Notes under the pieces: model-generated
Told to the model about the DNA's origin: nothing
The model's database searches: none
What the model saw: only the letters and a program-made list of their open reading frames with translations
Position numbers and translations under genes: made by a program
Source of the DNA: Lamprobacter modestohalophilus
GTDB lineage: Bacteria; Pseudomonadota; Gammaproteobacteria; Chromatiales; Chromatiaceae
Length of the DNA: 64,000 nucleotides
Direction: 5' to 3'
NCBI RefSeq assembly: GCF_016583905.1
Contig: NZ_NRRY01000007.1
Coordinates: 62,001 to 126,000 of the forward strand
Part shown: positions 1 through 16,460 of the stretch, piece after piece
Numbering within the stretch: position 1 is the first letter of the stretch
Layout of the letters: each line of letters starts with the position of its first letter

Positions 1-2
1 TC

Positions 3-1538
3 GGCCCAGAAGAGATCACCAGCGATATTCCGAACGTTGGCGAGGCCGCGCTCGGCAAGCTGGATGAGTCGGGCGTCGTCTACATTGGTGCCGAGGTGCG
101 CGACGGCGACATCCTGGTTGGCAAGGTCACGCCGAAGGGCGAGACCCAGCTCACCCCAGAGGAGAAGCTGTTGCGTGCGATCTTCGGCGAGAAGGCGTCG
201 GATGTGAAGGATACCTCGCTGCGCCTGCCGTCCGGAATGTCCGGGACCGTTGTCGACGTGCAGGTCTTTACCCGCGATGGCGTCGAGAAGGACAAGCGCG
301 CGACCCAGATCGAAGAGATCGAGCTCGAGCGGGTGCGTAAGGACTTGGCTGACCAGCTGCGCATCATGGAGCAGGACACCTTCCAACGTGTCGAGAAGAT
401 GCTGATCGGTAAGGTCGCTGATGGTGGTCCGGGCGGACTCAAGGCCGGCGAGAAGATCACCAAGAAGTATCTGCACGAACTGGGCGACGGGCAGGGCAAG
501 GATAAGTGGCTCGAGATCCGTATTCGCAGCGAGGAGGCGGCGGCACAGCTCGAGGCGGTGGCGGCGCAGATCAAGGAGCAGCGCGAGGTGTTCCGCGAGC
601 GTTTCGAGGTGAAGAAGCGCAAGATCACTCAGGGCGACGAGCTGCCGCCTGGCGTGCTGAAGATGGTCAAGACCTATGTCGCGGTGAAGCGGCGCATCCA
701 GCCGGGTGACAAGATGGCCGGCCGTCATGGCAATAAGGGTGTCATCTCGCGCGTTGTCCCGCAGGAGGACATGCCATTCAGTGCCGACGGTGAGCCGGTC
801 GACATCGTGCTCAACCCGCTCGGCGTGCCCTCGCGGATGAACGTTGGTCAGGTGCTCGAGACCCACCTCGGCTGGGCCGCAAAGGGGCTCGGACAACGCA
901 TCGATGCGATGTTGCGGGCGCAGGCCAGTGTCGAGGAGCTGCGCGGCTTCATGGCCAAGGTCTACAACACCAGCGGTAAGCAGGAAGACCTCGACAGTCT
1001 AAGCAACGATGAGGTGCTGGAGCTGGCGGCCAACCTGCGCGGTGGCGTGCCGCTGGCAACCCCGGTCTTCGACGGCGCCAGTGAGGAAGAGATCAAGTAC
1101 ATGCTCGAGCTTGCCGGGCTCTCGACGACGGGCCAGACCAAGCTCTACGACGGTCGCAGCGGTGAGCCCTTCGAGCGACCGGTGACCGTCGGCTATATGT
1201 ACATGCTGAAGCTTAACCATCTGGTCGACGACAAGATGCATGCGCGCTCGACCGGCCCTTACAGCCTGGTGACCCAGCAGCCACTCGGCGGTAAGGCCCA
1301 GTTTGGTGGCCAACGCTTCGGCGAGATGGAGGTTTGGGCACTCGAGGCCTACGGTGCTGCGCACACCTTGCAAGAGATGCTCACCGTGAAGTCGGATGAC
1401 GTGACGGGTCGGACCAAGATGTACAAGAACATCGTCGATGGCGACCACCGCATGGAGGCCGGTATGCCGGAGTCGTTTAACGTTCTGGTCAAGGAGATCC
1501 GCTCGCTTGGCATCAATATCGAGCTCGAGCAGGATTGA
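3..1538 (+). CDS. rpoB: RNA polymerase beta subunit, C-terminal part (5' end outside window)
   Basis: Catalytic beta subunit of RNA polymerase. Only the last 511 residues are present. The frame is open from position 3, so the internal GTG at 96 is not the true start, and roughly 850 residues lie upstream. Seen: the [10 protein letters not shown] segment near 718-750 that lines the active centre, the PLGVPSRMN motif, and the final [13 protein letters not shown] and [13 protein letters not shown] blocks that contact beta prime. It ends with TGA at 1536-1538. rpoC follows 145 bases later on the same strand, the usual rpoBC order. Identity is unambiguous. Confidence 0.99.
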   Translation, partial: GPEEITSDIPNVGEAALGKLDESGVVYIGAEVRDGDILVGKVTPKGETQLTPEEKLLRAIFGEKASDVKDTSLRLPSGMSGTVVDVQVFTRDGVEKDKRATQIEEIELERVRKDLADQLRIMEQDTFQRVEKMLIGKVADGGPGGLKAGEKITKKYLHELGDGQGKDKWLEIRIRSEEAAAQLEAVAAQIKEQREVFRERFEVKKRKITQGDELPPGVLKMVKTYVAVKRRIQPGDKMAGRHGNKGVISRVVPQEDMPFSADGEPVDIVLNPLGVPSRMNVGQVLETHLGWAAKGLGQRIDAMLRAQASVEELRGFMAKVYNTSGKQEDLDSLSNDEVLELAANLRGGVPLATPVFDGASEEEIKYMLELAGLSTTGQTKLYDGRSGEPFERPVTVGYMYMLKLNHLVDDKMHARSTGPYSLVTQQPLGGKAQFGGQRFGEMEVWALEAYGAAHTLQEMLTVKSDDVTGRTKMYKNIVDGDHRMEAGMPESFNVLVKEIRSLGINIELEQD

Positions 1539-1546
1539 TCAGGGCT

Positions 1547-1585
1547 CCCGGGGCGAGGCGCAGTGGCTGCGGTCTTTGCCCCGGG
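1547..1585 (+). other. Hairpin in the rpoB-rpoC spacer
   Basis: The 145-base spacer can fold. An 8-bp perfect stem pairs cccggggc (1547-1554) with gccccggg (1578-1585), and an inner cgcag/ctgcg stem lies between them. No T-run follows, so it is unlikely to terminate transcription. An RNase processing site or attenuation structure is possible but is inference. A good ribosome site (aggagg) precedes the rpoC GTG. Confidence 0.4.
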
Positions 1586-1683
1586 GCGCCTGGATGGCAA
1601 CCCTTGATGGCAGTCGCGCTGCAATCGAATACTGGCTGTTGGCCGCTGGCCGTCGGCTCACTCTTTCTTCAGGAGGCTAGGTC

Positions 1684-5931
<4,248 letters not shown>

Positions 5932-5940
5932 GTGCTGTCT

Positions 5941-5964
5941 GGAGCCCCCGATCGCGGGGGCTCC
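5941..5964 (+). terminator. Terminator-like stem-loop after rpoC
   Basis: Perfect 10-bp G+C-rich inverted repeat, ggagcccccg, loop atcg, then cgggggctcc, nine bases after the rpoC stop. There is no long T-run, so it may be only partly rho-independent. A promoter follows immediately, which supports a transcription-unit boundary here. Confidence 0.75.
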
Positions 5965-5986
5965 GTCATCGAACCGCAATGGCCCG

Positions 5987-6015
5987 TTGACAGGGCCTGT
6001 GCTGCTGCATATACT
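5987..6015 (+). promoter_or_regulatory. Sigma-70 promoter for the str operon
   Basis: TTGACA at 5987-5992, a 17-base spacer, and TATACT at 6010-6015: a consensus -35, ideal spacing and a near-consensus -10. Expected transcription start is near 6022, giving an RNA leader of about 330 bases before rpsL. Confidence 0.8.
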
Positions 6016-6354
6016 TCTCGTCTTAGCTCGCCGACATTTGTTTTGCCGGCTCGCTGTTGAGTGGCACGGTCGCTGCGGTACGCCCTTCTCGTCGACTCAT
6101 CCGCCGTCTCTCTTTGGTCTCGCTGTACGCTAGCGAGTTCCTCGCCCCGGTATTCCCTGGGTGATGAGGTGGGTTGCGGCATGTTCTGGCGTTGCGTCAC
6201 TGCCCTGCCTGCTTCGGGCGGTGCGACTGAGACTCTCCCAAGGGCCTCAGTAAGCCCCTCAATCTAAAATTCCAAGTTCGGGCGTCGCCAGCCAGAGGCT
6301 GCGGGCTCAGACTTTTAGTGCATACACATTGCATCCAAGCCGTCGGAGTCAGTC
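6016..6354 (+). other. Long untranslated leader of the str operon
   Basis: About 330 bases between the promoter and the rpsL ATG without a convincing gene. A 68-codon open frame at 6061-6267 has no ribosome site and no recognisable protein character. A stem is possible between cactgccc and gggcggtg (about 6198-6223, one G-U pair). Together with rpoC's terminator and the promoter this accounts for the 423-base gap. A regulatory role for the leader is inference. Confidence 0.4.
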
Positions 6355-6729
6355 ATGGCGACAGTCAACCAATTGGTGCGCAATCCTCGCAAGCGCCGTG
6401 TTGTGAAGAGTACGGTGCCAGCGCTCGAGGCCTGCCCTCAGAAGCGCGGCGTCTGCACCCGTGTGTATACCACGACACCAAAAAAGCCAAATTCCGCGCT
6501 GCGAAAGGTCGCGCGCGTACGGCTGACCAATGGCTTTGAGGTTGCTTCCTACATCGGTGGTGAAGGGCATAACTTGCAAGAACATTCGGTCGTGCTCATC
6601 CGCGGTGGCCGCGTCAAGGACCTTCCAGGTGTGCGCTACCACACGGTGCGTGGCACGCTGGACGCATCCGGGGTTGAGAAGCGCCGTCAAGGTCGTTCCA
6701 AGTATGGCGCCAAGCGCCCGAAGAGCTAA
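6355..6729 (+). CDS. rpsL: 30S ribosomal protein S12
   Basis: Decoding-centre protein of the small subunit. Its 124 residues equal the E. coli length. The two conserved loops are intact: [12 protein letters not shown] with K43, and [17 protein letters not shown] with K88 and D89 (the residue methylthiolated in E. coli). Both lysines are the wild-type, streptomycin-sensitive state. First gene of the str operon, about 330 bases after its promoter and 85 bases before rpsG. The start ATG is fixed by the conserved [10 protein letters not shown]-terminus. Confidence 0.99.
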   Translation: MATVNQLVRNPRKRRVVKSTVPALEACPQKRGVCTRVYTTTPKKPNSALRKVARVRLTNGFEVASYIGGEGHNLQEHSVVLIRGGRVKDLPGVRYHTVRGTLDASGVEKRRQGRSKYGAKRPKS

Positions 6730-6808
6730 GCCGCTCTTCACTCATTGCCGCGTCCAACGCCTTACTCGTCGAACGCGCTAACCTTTTAAGTAGGTAGTCG
6801 GAGCCTGA

Positions 6809-7285
<477 letters not shown>

Positions 7286-7339
7286 CGCAGAAACGCGCGC
7301 AGCTCCCGGTACTCACCCCAGGCAATAGGCAACGCAGTC

Positions 7340-9436
7340 GTGGCACGTAGCACACCAATCGATCGGTACCGAAACCTCGGCATCATGGCGCATATCGATG
7401 CCGGCAAGACGACGACGACTGAGCGCGTCCTGTTTTACACCGGCTTGTCGCACAAGATCGGTGAGGTGCATGACGGCGCGGCCACCATGGACTGGATGGA
7501 GCAGGAGCAAGAGCGCGGAATCACCATTACCTCCGCGGCAACGACCTGCTTCTGGTCTGGGATGGATCAGCAGTTCCCTGAGCATCGAATCAACATTATC
7601 GATACGCCCGGGCACGTCGATTTCACCATCGAGGTGGAGCGCTCGCTGCGCGTACTCGATGGCGCCTGTACCGTGTTCTGTGCCGTTGGCGGCGTCGAGC
7701 CGCAGTCTGAGACGGTCTGGCGTCAAGCGGACAAGTACCATGTGCCACGTATCGCGTTCGTTAACAAGATGGATCGCATGGGTGCGAACTTCTTACGCGT
7801 CGTCGGCCAGGTCCACGACCGGCTAGGCGCGGTTGCGATCCCGCTCCAGTTACCGATTGGTGCTGAAGAAGATTTTGCCGGTGTCGTCGATCTGGTGCGG
7901 ATGACTGCAATCTACTGGAATGAAGAAGACAAGGGCCTGACCTACGACGCCCGCGACGTTCCGGCAGATATGGCTGACGCCTGCGCTGAATGGCGAGAGA
8001 AGCTGGTCGAGGCTGCCGCCGAAGCGAATGAAGAGCTGATGGAGAAGTACCTCGAGGGCGGCGAGCTGACCGAGGACGAGATTCGGGTGGGCATCCGCAA
8101 GCGCACGATCAATAACGAGATCGTCCCGATGCTGTGCGGCTCTGCGTTTAAGAACAAGGGTGTTCAGGCAATGCTCGACGCGGTGGTGATGTACCTGCCG
8201 TCGCCGCCTGAAGTGCCAGCGATCAAGGGCGTGCTTGATGACGCCGCCGAGACTGTCGAAGAGCGCCCGTCGAAGGACGATGCACCCTTTGCCGCCTTGG
8301 CCTTTAAGATCGCGACCGATCCCTATGTCGGTACGCTGACCTTCTTCCGCGTCTACTCGGGCGTGCTGAATGCGGGCGACAGCGTGCTGAACCCGGTCAA
8401 GAGTAAGAAAGAGCGGGTCGGACGCATCCTGCAGATGCATTCGAACGATCGCAAAGAGATCAAAGAGGTTCGGGCAGGTGACATCGCTGCAGCGGTCGGT
8501 CTCAAGGACGTCACCACAGGCGACACCCTTTGCGCCCTCGATAAGCCGATCACGCTCGAACGGATGGAATTCCCTGAGCCGGTGATTTCGGTTGCGGTAG
8601 AGCCGAAGACTAAAAGCGACCAGGAAAAGATGGGTGTCGCGCTACAGAAGCTGGCCCAAGAAGACCCGTCGTTTCGCGTGCGCTCCGACGAGGAATCCGG
8701 TCAGACCATTATCTCCGGCATGGGTGAGCTGCATCTGGAGATTATCGTTGACCGCATGCGACGTGAATTCAACGTCGAAGCCAACGTCGGTGCGCCACAG
8801 GTCAGCTACCGTGAGACGTTGCGGGCAACGGTGGAGCAAGAGACCAAGTTTGCTCGTCAGTCTGGTGGCCGCGGCCAATACGGTCACGTCTACATTCGGC
8901 TCGAGCCACAGGAGCCGGGCGCTGGCTACGAGTTTACCAATGCGATTGTCGGCGGTGCGGTACCGAAGGAATACATCCCAGCTGTTGATAAGGGCATCCA
9001 AGAGGCGATGACCAACGGAGTGATCGCCGGCTTCCCGGTGGTCGATGTGAAGGCAACGCTCTATGACGGCTCGTATCACGAGGTCGACTCGAGCGAGATG
9101 GCGTTCAAGATCGCGGGCTCGATGGCTTTCAAGGAAGCTGCATCGAAGGCCAAGCCGGTGCTGCTCGAGCCGATCATGAAGGTCGAGGTGGTCACACCTG
9201 AGGAGAACATGGGTGATGTCATGGGCGACCTCAATAGTCGCCGCGGCATGATTCAGGGGATGGAAGATACGCCATCTGGGAAGATCATCCGTGCTGAAGT
9301 GCCGTTGTCGTCGATGTTCGGCTATGCGACGGACCTGCGTTCGGCAACGCAGGGGCGTGCGAGCTACAGCATGGAGTTCTCCAAGTACAACGAGGTTCCG
9401 GCGAGTATCGCCGAGACCGTCGCCAAAAAACGATAG
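7340..9436 (+). CDS. fusA: Elongation factor G
   Basis: Translocation GTPase, 698 residues, full length. G1 is AHIDAGKT at residues 17-24, the DTPGHVDF motif begins at D88, and NKMD is at 142-145. Domains II to V follow, with the [18 protein letters not shown] segment and a C-terminal [14 protein letters not shown] block. Start is GTG at 7340 with only a weak upstream purine run. It lies in the normal str order between rpsG and tuf. Confidence 0.99.
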   Translation: MARSTPIDRYRNLGIMAHIDAGKTTTTERVLFYTGLSHKIGEVHDGAATMDWMEQEQERGITITSAATTCFWSGMDQQFPEHRINIIDTPGHVDFTIEVERSLRVLDGACTVFCAVGGVEPQSETVWRQADKYHVPRIAFVNKMDRMGANFLRVVGQVHDRLGAVAIPLQLPIGAEEDFAGVVDLVRMTAIYWNEEDKGLTYDARDVPADMADACAEWREKLVEAAAEANEELMEKYLEGGELTEDEIRVGIRKRTINNEIVPMLCGSAFKNKGVQAMLDAVVMYLPSPPEVPAIKGVLDDAAETVEERPSKDDAPFAALAFKIATDPYVGTLTFFRVYSGVLNAGDSVLNPVKSKKERVGRILQMHSNDRKEIKEVRAGDIAAAVGLKDVTTGDTLCALDKPITLERMEFPEPVISVAVEPKTKSDQEKMGVALQKLAQEDPSFRVRSDEESGQTIISGMGELHLEIIVDRMRREFNVEANVGAPQVSYRETLRATVEQETKFARQSGGRGQYGHVYIRLEPQEPGAGYEFTNAIVGGAVPKEYIPAVDKGIQEAMTNGVIAGFPVVDVKATLYDGSYHEVDSSEMAFKIAGSMAFKEAASKAKPVLLEPIMKVEVVTPEENMGDVMGDLNSRRGMIQGMEDTPSGKIIRAEVPLSSMFGYATDLRSATQGRASYSMEFSKYNEVPASIAETVAKKR

Positions 9437-9495
9437 CGTTGACCGCAGGTCGACGCCCGCTAACGATTGCAGTGGATCTTTGAGGGGATACGGGC

Positions 9496-10686
<1,191 letters not shown>

Positions 10687-10691
10687 ACCGC

Positions 10692-11003
10692 ATGGCAAGT
10701 CAACGCATACGCATTCGGCTGAAGGCATTCGATCATCGACTGATCGATCAGTCTGCCCGCGAGATCGTCGATACGGCCAAGCGCACTGGCGCACAGGTTC
10801 GTGGTCCGGTGCCGCTACCCTCGCGTCACGAGCGCTACACCATCCTGGTCTCACCGCACGTCAATAAGGACGCGCGCGATCAGTATGAGCTCCGCACGCA
10901 CAAGCGGTTGATGGATATCGTCGATCCGACCGACAAGACGGTCGACGCCCTAATGAAGCTCGACCTGGCTGCCGGCGTCGACGTACAGATCAAATTGAGC
11001 TGA
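10692..11003 (+). CDS. rpsJ: 30S ribosomal protein S10
   Basis: Small-subunit head protein that also serves as the NusE partner of NusB in antitermination. 103 residues, the same as E. coli. Conserved [14 protein letters not shown]-terminus and [19 protein letters not shown] block. First gene of the S10 group, only five bases after tuf. There is therefore no room for the separate S10 promoter and L4-controlled leader known from E. coli. Confidence 0.99.
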   Translation: MASQRIRIRLKAFDHRLIDQSAREIVDTAKRTGAQVRGPVPLPSRHERYTILVSPHVNKDARDQYELRTHKRLMDIVDPTDKTVDALMKLDLAAGVDVQIKLS

Positions 11004-11013
11004 GGTTAAGACG

Positions 11014-11667
11014 ATGGCCATTGGCGTAATCGGCCGCAAAGCCGGTATGACCCGCATCTTTAATGACGACGGACAATCGATTCCGGTCACCGTCATTGAG
11101 GTGCAGCCCAACCGTGTGACCCAGGCGAAGACTGACGAGCGCGACGGTTACCGTGCGGTGCAAGTGACCACTGGCCGCCGCCGTAAAACACGTGTGACGC
11201 AGCCACTCGCCGGACATTATGCGAAGGTCGGTGTTGAGCCGGGTACGGTGTTGCGGGAGTTCCGGCTAGAGCCTGGCGAAGGTGAGGATCTCACCGACGG
11301 CGCCGAGCTCAACGTCTCACTGTTCGAGGTGGGTCAGAAGGTGGATGTGCGTGGCGTCACCATCGGGCGTGGCTTCACAGGCACCATTCGTCGACACCAC
11401 TTCCGCGGTCAAGATAGTACGCACGGCAACTCGTTGTCGCACCGGGCGCCGGGATCGATTGGTCAATGTCAGACCCCAGGCCGCGTCGTCAAGGGCAAGA
11501 AAATGGCCGGGCAGATGGGCAACGTCAATCGTTGTCAGCAGAATCTCGAGGTCATCCGCGTGGATGCCGAGCGCAATCTGCTGCTGATCCGCGGCGGTGT
11601 GCCTGGGCCGGCGGGCGGTCGCCTCGTGGTGGTGCCGTCTGTGAAACAGAAGAATCGAAAGGGTTAA
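11014..11667 (+). CDS. rplC: 50S ribosomal protein L3
   Basis: Early-assembling large-subunit protein whose long loop reaches the peptidyl-transferase centre. 217 residues. Conserved [11 protein letters not shown] start, [13 protein letters not shown] and [16 protein letters not shown] segments, the latter around the glutamine that is methylated by PrmB in E. coli. It starts ten bases after rpsJ and ends two bases before rplD. Confidence 0.99.
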   Translation: MAIGVIGRKAGMTRIFNDDGQSIPVTVIEVQPNRVTQAKTDERDGYRAVQVTTGRRRKTRVTQPLAGHYAKVGVEPGTVLREFRLEPGEGEDLTDGAELNVSLFEVGQKVDVRGVTIGRGFTGTIRRHHFRGQDSTHGNSLSHRAPGSIGQCQTPGRVVKGKKMAGQMGNVNRCQQNLEVIRVDAERNLLLIRGGVPGPAGGRLVVVPSVKQKNRKG

Positions 11668-11669
11668 TC

Positions 11670-12278
11670 ATGGAACTGGCTATTCGCAACGCCGGGTCGT
11701 CCTCGGTCCAGGTCGCTGACCTGGTCTTTGGCGCGGACTATAAGCCGGGCCTGGTCCATCAGGTCGTAACGGCCTATATGGCCGGCGGGCGGGCCGGGAC
11801 CAAGGCGCAAAAGAATCGTTCTGCCGTCAGTGGCGGTGGCGCTAAGCCTTATCGCCAGAAGGGTACGGGCCGGGCGCGCGCAGGTACCAGCCGCAGCCCA
11901 CTGTGGCGCAGTGGTGGTGTGACCTTCGCCGCGCAGCCGCGCAACTATGAGCAGAAGGTCAACCGCAAGATGTACCGTGGCGCATTGCGCTCGATCGTCT
12001 CTGAGTTGGTCCGCACCGAACGCCTGCTGGTGGTCTCCGAGCTTAAGATTGAAGCGCCTAAGACCAAAGCGGTGCTCGCGAAACTCGCTGAGCTGAACCT
12101 TAAGCGTGCGTTGGTGCTGGTCGACGAGGTGGATGACAACCTAGCGCTGGGCGCGCGCAATCTGCCTGGGGTTTGGGTCGATACCGCTGCCGGTGTTGAT
12201 CCGGTGAGCCTTGTTGCTGCGGAGCAGGTCTTGATTACAGAGGCCGCACTGCGCCGTCTAGAGGAGCGTTTGTCATGA
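11670..12278 (+). CDS. rplD: 50S ribosomal protein L4
   Basis: Lines the peptide exit tunnel. In E. coli it also represses the S10 operon. I placed the start at the ATG at 11670 (MELAIRNAG), giving 202 residues close to E. coli's 201. A longer in-frame extension exists upstream but lies inside rplC. The tunnel loop [25 protein letters not shown] is intact. The last bases form ATGA with the start of rplW, a four-base overlap typical of translational coupling. Confidence 0.98.
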   Translation: MELAIRNAGSSSVQVADLVFGADYKPGLVHQVVTAYMAGGRAGTKAQKNRSAVSGGGAKPYRQKGTGRARAGTSRSPLWRSGGVTFAAQPRNYEQKVNRKMYRGALRSIVSELVRTERLLVVSELKIEAPKTKAVLAKLAELNLKRALVLVDEVDDNLALGARNLPGVWVDTAAGVDPVSLVAAEQVLITEAALRRLEERLS

Positions 12279-12583
12279 ATGCCGGCGTCAATCAAGAGCG
12301 ACTGATGAAGGTGTTGCTCGGACCCATCATCTCCGAGAAGGCCTCTATCGTTGCGGATCAGTCCGCGCAATATGCATTCCGGGTCGAGCCGACAGCGACT
12401 AAGCGTGAGATCGGGCAGGCCGTCGAGCTGTTGTTCGAGGTCAAGGTCGACGCTGTGCAGGTACTCAACGTCAAAGGCAAAGCGAAGCGCTTCGGCGGCC
12501 GCCTCGGCAAGCGTCCGGGTTGGCGCAAGGCCTACGTGCGCCTCGCACCGGGCAACGACATCGACTTCGGGGGCGGTGCCTGA
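12275..12583 (+). CDS. rplW: 50S ribosomal protein L23
   Basis: Tunnel-exit protein that docks signal recognition particle and trigger factor. 102 residues, the normal size, with the conserved [11 protein letters not shown] start and the [19 protein letters not shown] tail. Start ATG at 12275 overlaps the rplD stop. The MNAGVNQER leader makes it slightly longer at the N-terminus than many homologues, and MKVLLGPII at 12305 is an alternative start. Confidence 0.97.
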   Translation: MNAGVNQERLMKVLLGPIISEKASIVADQSAQYAFRVEPTATKREIGQAVELLFEVKVDAVQVLNVKGKAKRFGGRLGKRPGWRKAYVRLAPGNDIDFGGGA

Positions 12584-12632
12584 TCGGCGGAGCTTAAAAG
12601 CTAAGGCCCACCAAAGATACGGATCACAGACA

Positions 12633-13460
12633 ATGGCTATCGTTAAAACAAAACCGACTTCGCCGGGCCGGCGATTCGTCGTCAAGATCACGGGCGCCGG
12701 GCTGCACAAGGGTGCGCCACACGAGGCCTTGGTCACCAAGAAGTCGAAGACCGGCGGCCGCAATAATCAGGGCCGTATCTCGGTGCGCCATCGCGGTGGT
12801 GGCCATAAGCAGCGCTATCGCATCATTGATTTCAAGCGCCGCAAGCAGGGCATTCCTGCAACTGTGGAGCGGATTGAGTACGATCCTAATCGCAGCGCAA
12901 ACATCGCCTTGCTAAAGTACGCCGACGGCGAGCGTGCTTACATCATCGCGCCCAAGGGACTGACCGAGGGTGCTGCGGTGATGGCTGGAGAAGCGGCACC
13001 GATCGCTGCAGGTAACTGCTTGCCGTTGCGCAATATCCCGGTTGGTACCGAGGTGCACTGTATTGAAATGCGGCCCGGCAAAGGCGCCCAGATCGCTCGC
13101 GCTGCAGGTGCCTCAGTCCAGTTGGTCGCTCGCGAGGGCAACTTCGCAACCCTGCGGCTTCGCTCCGGCGAAATGCGCAAGGTGCAGGCGGACTGCCGCG
13201 CGGTGATTGGAGTCGTCGGCAACGGCGAGCACAGCCTGCGTAAGCTCGGCAAGGCCGGAGCATCGCGTTGGCGCGGTGTGCGGCCCACCGTACGCGGTGT
13301 CGTGATGAACCCGGTCGATCACCCGCACGGCGGTGGTGAGGGCCGGACCTCGGGTGGTCGTCACCCGGTGAGCCCTTGGGGTCTTCCCACCAAGGGTCAC
13401 AAGACTCGAAACAACAAGCGTACGGACGGCATGATCGTACGTCGTCGTCGGCGCAAGTAA
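12633..13460 (+). CDS. rplB: 50S ribosomal protein L2
   Basis: Large-subunit protein needed for subunit association and peptidyl-transfer activity. The ATG at 12633 gives 275 residues, the family length. The frame stays open upstream into rplW but that extension is not protein-like. The diagnostic [15 protein letters not shown] segment, which holds the key histidine, and the [16 protein letters not shown] tail are present. It lies 49 bases after rplW and 21 before rpsS. Confidence 0.98.
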   Translation: MAIVKTKPTSPGRRFVVKITGAGLHKGAPHEALVTKKSKTGGRNNQGRISVRHRGGGHKQRYRIIDFKRRKQGIPATVERIEYDPNRSANIALLKYADGERAYIIAPKGLTEGAAVMAGEAAPIAAGNCLPLRNIPVGTEVHCIEMRPGKGAQIARAAGASVQLVAREGNFATLRLRSGEMRKVQADCRAVIGVVGNGEHSLRKLGKAGASRWRGVRPTVRGVVMNPVDHPHGGGEGRTSGGRHPVSPWGLPTKGHKTRNNKRTDGMIVRRRRRK

Positions 13461-13481
13461 GACAACGCGAGGAGCGATCAC

Positions 13482-13760
13482 GTGGCACGTTCGATCCACA
13501 AGGGTCCGTTTATCGATCATCACTTGGCCAAAAAGGTCGAGGATGCGGTGGCCCAGAATAGTAAGCGGCCGATCAAGACATGGTCTCGCCGGTCAATGAT
13601 TTTGCCGGAGATGGTCGGGCTGACCATCGCCGTCTACAACGGTCGCCAGCACGTGCCGGTGTTGATCAATGAAAACATGATCGGCCACAAGCTCGGCGAG
13701 TTCGCGCTGACCCGGACCTTCCGCGGCCATGCGGCGGACCGCAAAGCGAAGAAGCGCTAG
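13482..13760 (+). CDS. rpsS: 30S ribosomal protein S19
   Basis: Small-subunit head protein paired with S13 near the A site. 92 residues with the conserved [13 protein letters not shown] start, [12 protein letters not shown] and YNGRQHVPV motifs. GTG start at 13482, preceded by the ribosome site gcgaggagcg. It stands ten bases before rplV in the standard S10 order. Confidence 0.98.
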   Translation: MARSIHKGPFIDHHLAKKVEDAVAQNSKRPIKTWSRRSMILPEMVGLTIAVYNGRQHVPVLINENMIGHKLGEFALTRTFRGHAADRKAKKR

Positions 13761-13770
13761 GGGATTTGGC

Positions 13771-14115
13771 ATGCAAGCAGCAGCGACACTAAAGTACGCG
13801 CGCATCTCGGCGCAGAAGGCGCGCTTGGTTGCGGATCAGATCCGCGGTCAGCACGTTGAGCGTGCCCTCAATGACCTGGCGTTTAGCACCAAGAAAGGCG
13901 CGCGCATGCTGCGCAAGCTCTTGGAGTCGGCGATCGCCAATGCGGAAAATAACGCCGGAGCCGACATCGATCAGCTGCACGTCGTCGAGGTGCAGGTGGG
14001 CGAGGGTCCGACGATGAAGCGCCTGCGGGCTCGGGCCAAGGGCCGGGCGTCGCGGATCTTAAAACGCACCAGCCACATTAGTGTCCGGGTAGCAGAACGC
14101 GACGGTCGGGGTTGA
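13771..14115 (+). CDS. rplV: 50S ribosomal protein L22
   Basis: Forms part of the exit-tunnel constriction, where macrolide resistance mutations occur in other species. The ATG at 13771 ([13 protein letters not shown]) gives 114 residues. An upstream in-frame ATG at 13729 lies inside rpsS and is rejected. The hairpin region [18 protein letters not shown] is intact. rpsC follows after three bases. Confidence 0.97.
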   Translation: MQAAATLKYARISAQKARLVADQIRGQHVERALNDLAFSTKKGARMLRKLLESAIANAENNAGADIDQLHVVEVQVGEGPTMKRLRARAKGRASRILKRTSHISVRVAERDGRG

Positions 14116-14118
14116 GGC

Positions 14119-14793
14119 ATGGGACAGAAAGTACATCCAATTGGTATTCGGCTTGGTATCGTCAAGGATTGGAATTCGACCTGGTACGCAAGCACAAAAG
14201 ATTATCCCGATCTGTTGAACAACGATCTCGAGGTGCGGCAGTTTCTGAAGAAGAAGCTGGCGAATGCCTCGGTCAGTCGTATCCAGATCAATCGGCCGGC
14301 GCGTAATGCGCATATCACCATCCATACCGCACGCCCCGGCGTCGTGATTGGTAAAAAGGGTGGCGATATCGACAAGCTGCGCGCTGAGGTCTCGGAGCGG
14401 ATGGGGATTCCGGTGCACATCAGCATCGAGGAGATCCGCAAGCCCGAGCTCGACGCCCAGTTGGTTGCCGAGGGCATCGCCCAGCAGCTCGAGCGGCGCA
14501 TCATGTTCCGGCGTGCGATGAAGCGTGCTGTCCAAGGCACGATGCGGGCTGGTGCCGGTGGTGTTCGAGTGAATATCGCGGGTCGCCTCAATGGCGCCGA
14601 GATTGCGCGCTCCGAATGGTATCGCGAGGGCCGGGTGCCACTGCATACGCTACGCGCGGATATCGACTATGGCTTCGCCGAGGCGCGGACTACATACGGC
14701 ATCCTCGGGGTGAAGGTATGGGTCTTCCGCGGTGAGATCCTGTCTGATTTCCCCGGCACTGGCGTCAAAGACAAGACCGAGAAGAAGGGTTGA
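14119..14793 (+). CDS. rpsC: 30S ribosomal protein S3
   Basis: Guards the mRNA entry tunnel and contributes ribosomal helicase activity. 224 residues, beginning [14 protein letters not shown]. The KH-type RNA-binding segment includes [14 protein letters not shown] near residues 74-88. The C-terminal half carries [17 protein letters not shown] and the [10 protein letters not shown] block. Three bases separate it from both neighbours, rplV and rplP. Confidence 0.99.
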   Translation: MGQKVHPIGIRLGIVKDWNSTWYASTKDYPDLLNNDLEVRQFLKKKLANASVSRIQINRPARNAHITIHTARPGVVIGKKGGDIDKLRAEVSERMGIPVHISIEEIRKPELDAQLVAEGIAQQLERRIMFRRAMKRAVQGTMRAGAGGVRVNIAGRLNGAEIARSEWYREGRVPLHTLRADIDYGFAEARTTYGILGVKVWVFRGEILSDFPGTGVKDKTEKKG

Positions 14794-14796
14794 GCC

Positions 14797-15210
14797 ATGC
14801 TGCAACCAAAACGTACAAAATTCCGCAAGCAGCATAAGGGCCGCAACCGGGGCTTGGCACAAAGTGGTAGCCAGGTGTCGTTTGGTGAATATGGCCTGAA
14901 GGCAGTTGGGCGCGGACGCTTAACCGCCCGCCAGATCGAAGCTGCTCGTCGCGCCATCACCCGTAAGGTAAAGCGTGGCGGCAAGTTGTGGATCCGTGTG
15001 TTCCCCGATAAGCCTGTCTCGAAAAAGCCTCTCGAGGTTCGCATGGGTAAAGGCAAGGGCAACGTCGAGTATTGGGTAGCGCTAATCCAGCCGGGTCGGA
15101 TGCTCTACGAGATCGAGGGCGTTACCGAGGAATTGGCGCGCGACGCTTTTCAGCTCGCTGCCGCCAAGCTGCCAGTGCAGACGCGATTCGAGAAGAGGAC
15201 AGTGCTCTAA
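14797..15210 (+). CDS. rplP: 50S ribosomal protein L16
   Basis: Helps shape the A site for aminoacyl-tRNA. 137 residues against 136 in E. coli, beginning [16 protein letters not shown]. The basic central segment and [14 protein letters not shown] motif, which includes the arginine hydroxylated in E. coli, are present. Its TAA shares one base with the rpmC ATG (TAATG), a coupling arrangement. Confidence 0.99.
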   Translation: MLQPKRTKFRKQHKGRNRGLAQSGSQVSFGEYGLKAVGRGRLTARQIEAARRAITRKVKRGGKLWIRVFPDKPVSKKPLEVRMGKGKGNVEYWVALIQPGRMLYEIEGVTEELARDAFQLAAAKLPVQTRFEKRTVL

Positions 15211-15419
15211 TGAAGGCTCAAGAATTACGCGCACTCGGCACCGCCGAACTCGAGAAGCGACTGCATGAACTGCTGAAGGAGCAGTTCAATCTCCGGATGC
15301 AGCAACGCACCGGCCAGCTCTCGCGGCCTTCCCAGGTCAAGGCAGTGCGCCGTGACATCTCTCGGGTGAAGACCCTGATGACAGAGCAAACCAAGGTGGC
15401 GGCGGGGACCGGTCAATGA
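15210..15419 (+). CDS. rpmC: 50S ribosomal protein L29
   Basis: Small two-helix protein near the tunnel exit, next to L23. The ATG at 15210 gives 69 residues, [15 protein letters not shown] longer frame open from 15072 runs inside rplP and is not real. The QFNLRMQ motif typical of the family is present. It is joined to rplP by one shared base and to rpsQ by a four-base ATGA overlap. Confidence 0.97.
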   Translation: MKAQELRALGTAELEKRLHELLKEQFNLRMQQRTGQLSRPSQVKAVRRDISRVKTLMTEQTKVAAGTGQ

Positions 15420-15676
15420 GCGAGAATACTGAGAGCAACCGCGTACTCACCGGGCAGGTGATTAGCAACGCGATGGACAAGACCATTACCGTGGTCATCG
15501 AGCGTCGGGTTAAGCATCCGCTCTACGGTAAGTTTATGCGGCGCTCGACCAAGATCCATGCGCATGATGACGCGAACGAGTGCAATAAGGGCGATCTGGT
15601 GCGTGTCGAGCAATGCCGCCCGCTGTCGAAAACCAAGAGTTGGCGGTTGGTCGAGGTCATCGAGCGCGCCCGCTAG
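15416..15676 (+). CDS. rpsQ: 30S ribosomal protein S17
   Basis: Primary 16S-binding protein with an OB fold. 86 residues with the conserved [19 protein letters not shown] and [19 protein letters not shown] segments. Last gene of the S10 group. A 91-base gap follows before rplN, the only sizeable space between S10 and spc. I saw no clear promoter or terminator in it. Confidence 0.98.
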   Translation: MSENTESNRVLTGQVISNAMDKTITVVIERRVKHPLYGKFMRRSTKIHAHDDANECNKGDLVRVEQCRPLSKTKSWRLVEVIERAR

Positions 15677-15767
15677 GCAGCGTCTCGGCAGGTCTTTTCT
15701 CGCTCCAGACGTGCAGACCAGGCTTCGGTCGGCACCCGCTCAGCAGTTGCAAAGGTAGGTTCAAACA

Positions 15768-16136
15768 ATGATTCAAATGCAGACCCGCCTCAGCGTGGCC
15801 GACAACAGCGGGGCGCGCTCAGTGCAGTGCATCAAGGTGCTTGGCGGCTCGCATCGACGCTACGCGGGCATTGGCGATGTGGTCAAGGTCACGGTGAAGG
15901 ATGCGATCCCGCGTGGCAAGGTCAAGAAGGGCGACGTGTTCAACGCGGTTGTCGTGCGAACGCGGCAGGGTGTTCGCCGTCCGGATGGCTCGCGGATTCG
16001 GTTCGACGGGAATGCCGCCGTGCTGCTCAACAACCAGCTGCAGCCGATCGGTACCCGCATCTTTGGCCCGGTCACGCGTGAGCTCCGCGGTGAGCGCTTC
16101 ATGAAGATCATCTCGTTGGCTCCCGAGGTCCTCTAA
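15768..16136 (+). CDS. rplN: 50S ribosomal protein L14
   Basis: Intersubunit-face protein that also receives the silencing factor RsfS in other bacteria. 122 residues, the same as E. coli. It starts [17 protein letters not shown] and contains [19 protein letters not shown] and FGPVTRELR. First gene of the spc group. Ribosome site is aaggtagg. rplX starts two bases after its stop. Confidence 0.98.
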   Translation: MIQMQTRLSVADNSGARSVQCIKVLGGSHRRYAGIGDVVKVTVKDAIPRGKVKKGDVFNAVVVRTRQGVRRPDGSRIRFDGNAAVLLNNQLQPIGTRIFGPVTRELRGERFMKIISLAPEVL

Positions 16137-16138
16137 AC

Positions 16139-16456
16139 ATGAACAAGATCAAGGTAGGCGATGACGTGATGGTCATTGCTGGTAAAGACAAAAACAAGCG
16201 CGGCACTATTCTCAAGATGAATGGTGACCGGGTCGTGGTAGAAAACGTCAACATGGCGAAGAAGCACCAGAAGCCAAACCCGCAAAAAGGCATCCCCGGC
16301 GGCATCGTCGACAAGGAGATGCCTCTGCATCGCTCGAACGTGGGTCTCTATAACCCGGCGCTCGGGCGTGCAGACCGGGTTGGCTTCAAGACGCTTGAAG
16401 ACGGAAACAAGGTTCGGATTTTCAAGTCTGACGGCGAAGTCGTGGACGTTGGGTAA
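16139..16456 (+). CDS. rplX: 50S ribosomal protein L24
   Basis: Assembly-initiating 23S-binding protein with a KOW motif: [18 protein letters not shown] at residues 7-24. 105 residues. The conserved [15 protein letters not shown] segment is present. Two bases separate it from rplN and four from rplE, so translation is probably coupled across all three. Confidence 0.97.
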   Translation: MNKIKVGDDVMVIAGKDKNKRGTILKMNGDRVVVENVNMAKKHQKPNPQKGIPGGIVDKEMPLHRSNVGLYNPALGRADRVGFKTLEDGNKVRIFKSDGEVVDVG

Positions 16457-16460
16457 GCAT

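Noticed and set aside
6061..6267. 68-codon frame in the str leader as a leader peptide
   Set aside because: No ribosome site, rare-serine-rich product without any control codons run, and no overlap with rpsL.
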